Source: Ulvibacter sp. MAR_2010_11
Lineage (GTDB): Bacteria; Bacteroidota; Bacteroidia; Flavobacteriales; Flavobacteriaceae
Direction: 5' to 3'
Length of the DNA: 64,000 nucleotides
NCBI RefSeq assembly: GCF_002813135.1
Contig: NZ_PHTY01000001.1
Location: 1,173,501-1,237,500, forward strand
Shown: positions 62,470 to 64,000 of the stretch, piece after piece
How positions within the stretch are numbered: position 1 is the stretch's first letter
Layout: every line of letters starts with the position of its first letter
The notes under the pieces: model-generated
Told to the model about the DNA's origin: nothing
Seen by the model: the letters and a program-made list of their open reading frames with translations, nothing else
Databases searched by the model: none
Made by a program: the position numbers and the translations under genes

Positions 62470-63569
62470 TATTTCATAAAGATTACAATCACGGCAAGCA
62501 CTGCGAGAATTGCCATTACAAAGAAGAAAATTTTCCAGAATGAATAGGGACGCTGTCCCGAGAGCGCTCCGTTTTGTCCGTTTACGAAAAAGTTATAGCG
62601 TTTTCCTTTAAAGCGATACGCGCTTACATATACCGGAAGTAGAATATGTTTAAAGGTTTCTTCACTCAATTTCATATTGATGCTGCTTACCTGTTGGGTA
62701 TCACCCCCAATGTCTCTTCTTACCCAGCGATCGGCAATCTTTTGAGCTTCCTTGTTCGATTCCAAATGACCTTCTTTTAACGGAATGGTATATTTTTCGG
62801 TGACAAATCCTGCCAAAAAACTACTGTCGAAGGGCTGTAATTGTTTCAGATCCCAACGCGCCACCTTTGGTGGAATAGTTCCTGTCTTTTGCTGTGAAGC
62901 TTTTATTAAAGTATCATCCACAAAGCCGCTAATACTACCTGAAGCATAAGTCCAACGTGTTCGCCGTTCCTGTCGGGTTCGGGAAACAGATTTCCCATTG
63001 ACTGTGGTGGTATAGGGAACGGTTACATAATAATAATCGCCACGCTGCCCGGTATAAGTGGCCGATAGTTGTGCGTCGAAAGTCCAATATGGGGAATACA
63101 ATCCTTTGGTATTTTGCGGATCGATCGCAGCTTTCTTTAAGTCGTTGGGAGCAAACCACAGGCTATCCACCCATTTTTTAAATAGTTGATGTGCCTTTTT
63201 CTGGTCCATCTGAAAGGGAAGTACGGCTCCGGGGAGAATCCAATCCTCCCTGTACATATCTTCTACTATCAGTGGCATCCCGCAGTATACGCAGTGAAGT
63301 GATTTGTAATTTTCTTCCACATGCTGATGCGCACCACAGTTTTTACAATCCAGCATGGTGATTTTTTCACTGTGCGATTGGGTTCCCAATTCGTCGAGAA
63401 AGGGCTGTAATTCTAATTCCTTAAAACCATTTTCTGAAGGTGCAATTTCCTGGGTATGCCCGCAGTATTCACATTTGAGCTCGGTGGTACCGGGTGCATA
63501 GAGCAATTCGGCCCCGCAGTTGACACAGGATTTTTTAAGCTCAGATTTTTGTGGATTGGTTTCCTCCAT
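62469..63569 (-). CDS. Double zinc-ribbon, single-pass membrane protein (YdjG-like)
   Basis: 366 residues. Two zinc ribbons at the N-terminus: CVNCG ... CEYCG (about 15-37) and CKNCG ... CVYCG (about 75-98). A long middle domain has YSPYWTFDAQLSATYTG and RTRQERRTRWTYASGS. One membrane helix lies at the C-terminus (IFFFVMAILAVLAVIVIFMK), so the body is cytoplasmic. This layout recalls Bacillus YdjG, which with YdjH and YdjI helps PspA at stressed membranes. The SPFH/GYF gene upstream supports that comparison. Confidence 0.8.
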   Translation of the reverse strand: MEETNPQKSELKKSCVNCGAELLYAPGTTELKCEYCGHTQEIAPSENGFKELELQPFLDELGTQSHSEKITMLDCKNCGAHQHVEENYKSLHCVYCGMPLIVEDMYREDWILPGAVLPFQMDQKKAHQLFKKWVDSLWFAPNDLKKAAIDPQNTKGLYSPYWTFDAQLSATYTGQRGDYYYVTVPYTTTVNGKSVSRTRQERRTRWTYASGSISGFVDDTLIKASQQKTGTIPPKVARWDLKQLQPFDSSFLAGFVTEKYTIPLKEGHLESNKEAQKIADRWVRRDIGGDTQQVSSINMKLSEETFKHILLPVYVSAYRFKGKRYNFFVNGQNGALSGQRPYSFWKIFFFVMAILAVLAVIVIFMK

Positions 63570-63590
63570 TGTTTTAGAAACGAACGATAT

Positions 63591-63660
63591 GTCATTCCGA
63601 GCAAGGCGAGGAATCTTTTTTCTGAAAGAGATTTCTCAGTCGGTCCTTCTTCGGAATGAC
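63591..63660. repeat. REP-like palindrome between the zinc-ribbon and SPFH genes
   Basis: Perfect arms GTCATTCCGA (63591-63600) / TCGGAATGAC (63651-63660), with an inner imperfect pair GAGGAATCT / AGATTTCTC. A frequent Bacteroidota intergenic repeat; it lies in the operon gap and might shape mRNA stability. Confidence 0.8.
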
Positions 63661-63666
63661 AAAAAA

Positions 63667-64000
63667 TTATTGTCCCGGAAGCGGTGGTGGGGTATTTCCA
63701 CCTAAAAATGCTTTTAGTTCGTCCACCTCGTTTAGGGCCATCCAATTTTGCATTCCTTGCTTCCAAACAAGAGTATCTTTGTTAATGGTTCTATTGGCAA
63801 ACAAAGCACTTAGCTGCTCAATGGTTGCAGGCCCTGCTTGTTGTCCGTTGGCCGCATAAAAATACTGTACCGCGACCGGCATAGGAGGCGGCATAGCGCC
63901 ACCGTGTTGTTGCATTGGGACTTGTTGTTGACCGCCCATTTGAGGAGCCATCATCCCGCCCATTTGCTGGGCTAGCACAAAGCCCATACCCATTCCCATT
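63667..64000 (-). CDS. SPFH-domain protein, C-terminal part with GYF_2 domain (partial)
   Basis: The last 111 codons or so of a gene that enters from beyond the right edge. The visible part is a Gly/Met/Gln-rich linker (MGMGMGFVLAQQMGGMM, GGQQQVPMQQHGG) and then a GYF_2 domain (YFYAANGQQAGPATIEQLSALF, DTLVWKQGMQNWMAL) ending in a Pro tail. This tail is typical of the YdjI-type SPFH proteins (virion-core-like), which bind membranes. The SPFH domain itself is not visible here, so that part is inferred from the tail and from the neighbouring zinc-ribbon gene. Confidence 0.75.
   Translation of the reverse strand, partial: MGMGMGFVLAQQMGGMMAPQMGGQQQVPMQQHGGAMPPPMPVAVQYFYAANGQQAGPATIEQLSALFANRTINKDTLVWKQGMQNWMALNEVDELKAFLGGNTPPPLPGQ

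Overview
The window is an AT-rich, gene-dense piece of a Bacteroidota chromosome, almost certainly from the family Flavobacteriaceae. Signs of this are a secreted protein ending in a type IX secretion (T9SS) sorting domain, -7 promoter boxes of the Bacteroidota form TAnnTTTG, many SPII lipoproteins, the gene order acpP-fabF-rnc-(IPExxxVDY protein)-pyk, a PurF variant with an uncleaved N-terminal extension, and an alpha-2-macroglobulin gene followed by pbpC. I cannot name the genus. Most of the window is ordinary housekeeping DNA. There is no prophage, transposase, CRISPR array or restriction system.

Layout. 1-5.3 kb (mainly minus strand): the start of a prolyl oligopeptidase, a DoxX-like membrane protein, asd, mscL, alr-tdk. 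4.5-6 kb (plus): an unknown protein and rsmI. 6-6.9 kb: a duplicated stem-loop plus gene-end segment beside an AhpD-like gene. 7-15.3 kb: a delta-60-repeat T9SS cargo protein, recJ, lpxH, a QueD-like protein, a 2OG oxygenase, a MATE transporter with a 32-residue membrane protein, a GNAT enzyme and a universal stress protein. 15.3-15.6 kb: tRNA-Ala(GGC) and a copied tRNA 3' end. 15.6-25.1 kb (minus): an AddA-like helicase/nuclease, kbl, an OmpA protein, an AddB-like nuclease and an alpha/beta hydrolase. 25.3 kb: superoxide dismutase. 25.9-27.9 kb: two kilobases of non-coding tandem arrays. 27.9-34.6 kb: purF, a PfkB kinase, a secreted SPOR-like protein, RNase HI and purN. 34.9-39.2 kb: the fatty-acid/rnc/pyk operon. 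39.2-43 kb: an SH3 lipoprotein, dinB, and a three-gene overlapping operon with a CYTH phosphatase. 43-58 kb (minus): cutC, GH20, GH2, pbpC, the 1867-residue alpha-2-macroglobulin, an ABM protein and an isoaspartyl peptidase. 58-64 kb: a CAP lipoprotein, 3-hydroxyanthranilate dioxygenase, an ALDH7 dehydrogenase, a small lipoprotein, a PPP phosphatase, a zinc-ribbon membrane protein, and the end of an SPFH/GYF protein.

How genes work together. asd and alr feed lysine/diaminopimelate and D-alanine synthesis for the wall, and pbpC and the alpha-2-macroglobulin act at the periplasmic wall. acpP and fabF make fatty acids and lpxH makes lipid A. purF and purN are purine steps. The AddA- and AddB-like proteins, recJ and dinB handle DNA damage. 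GH2 and GH20 lipoproteins probably trim mannose- and GlcNAc-containing glycans at the cell surface or in the periplasm. The zinc-ribbon/SPFH pair at the right edge resembles a membrane-stress module.

The least explained part is 25.98-27.80 kb. It holds two related non-coding elements, each with its own tandem array (236-bp and 106-bp periods). Both end in the same long hairpin and the same downstream segment of about 50 bp. I found no known family for them.
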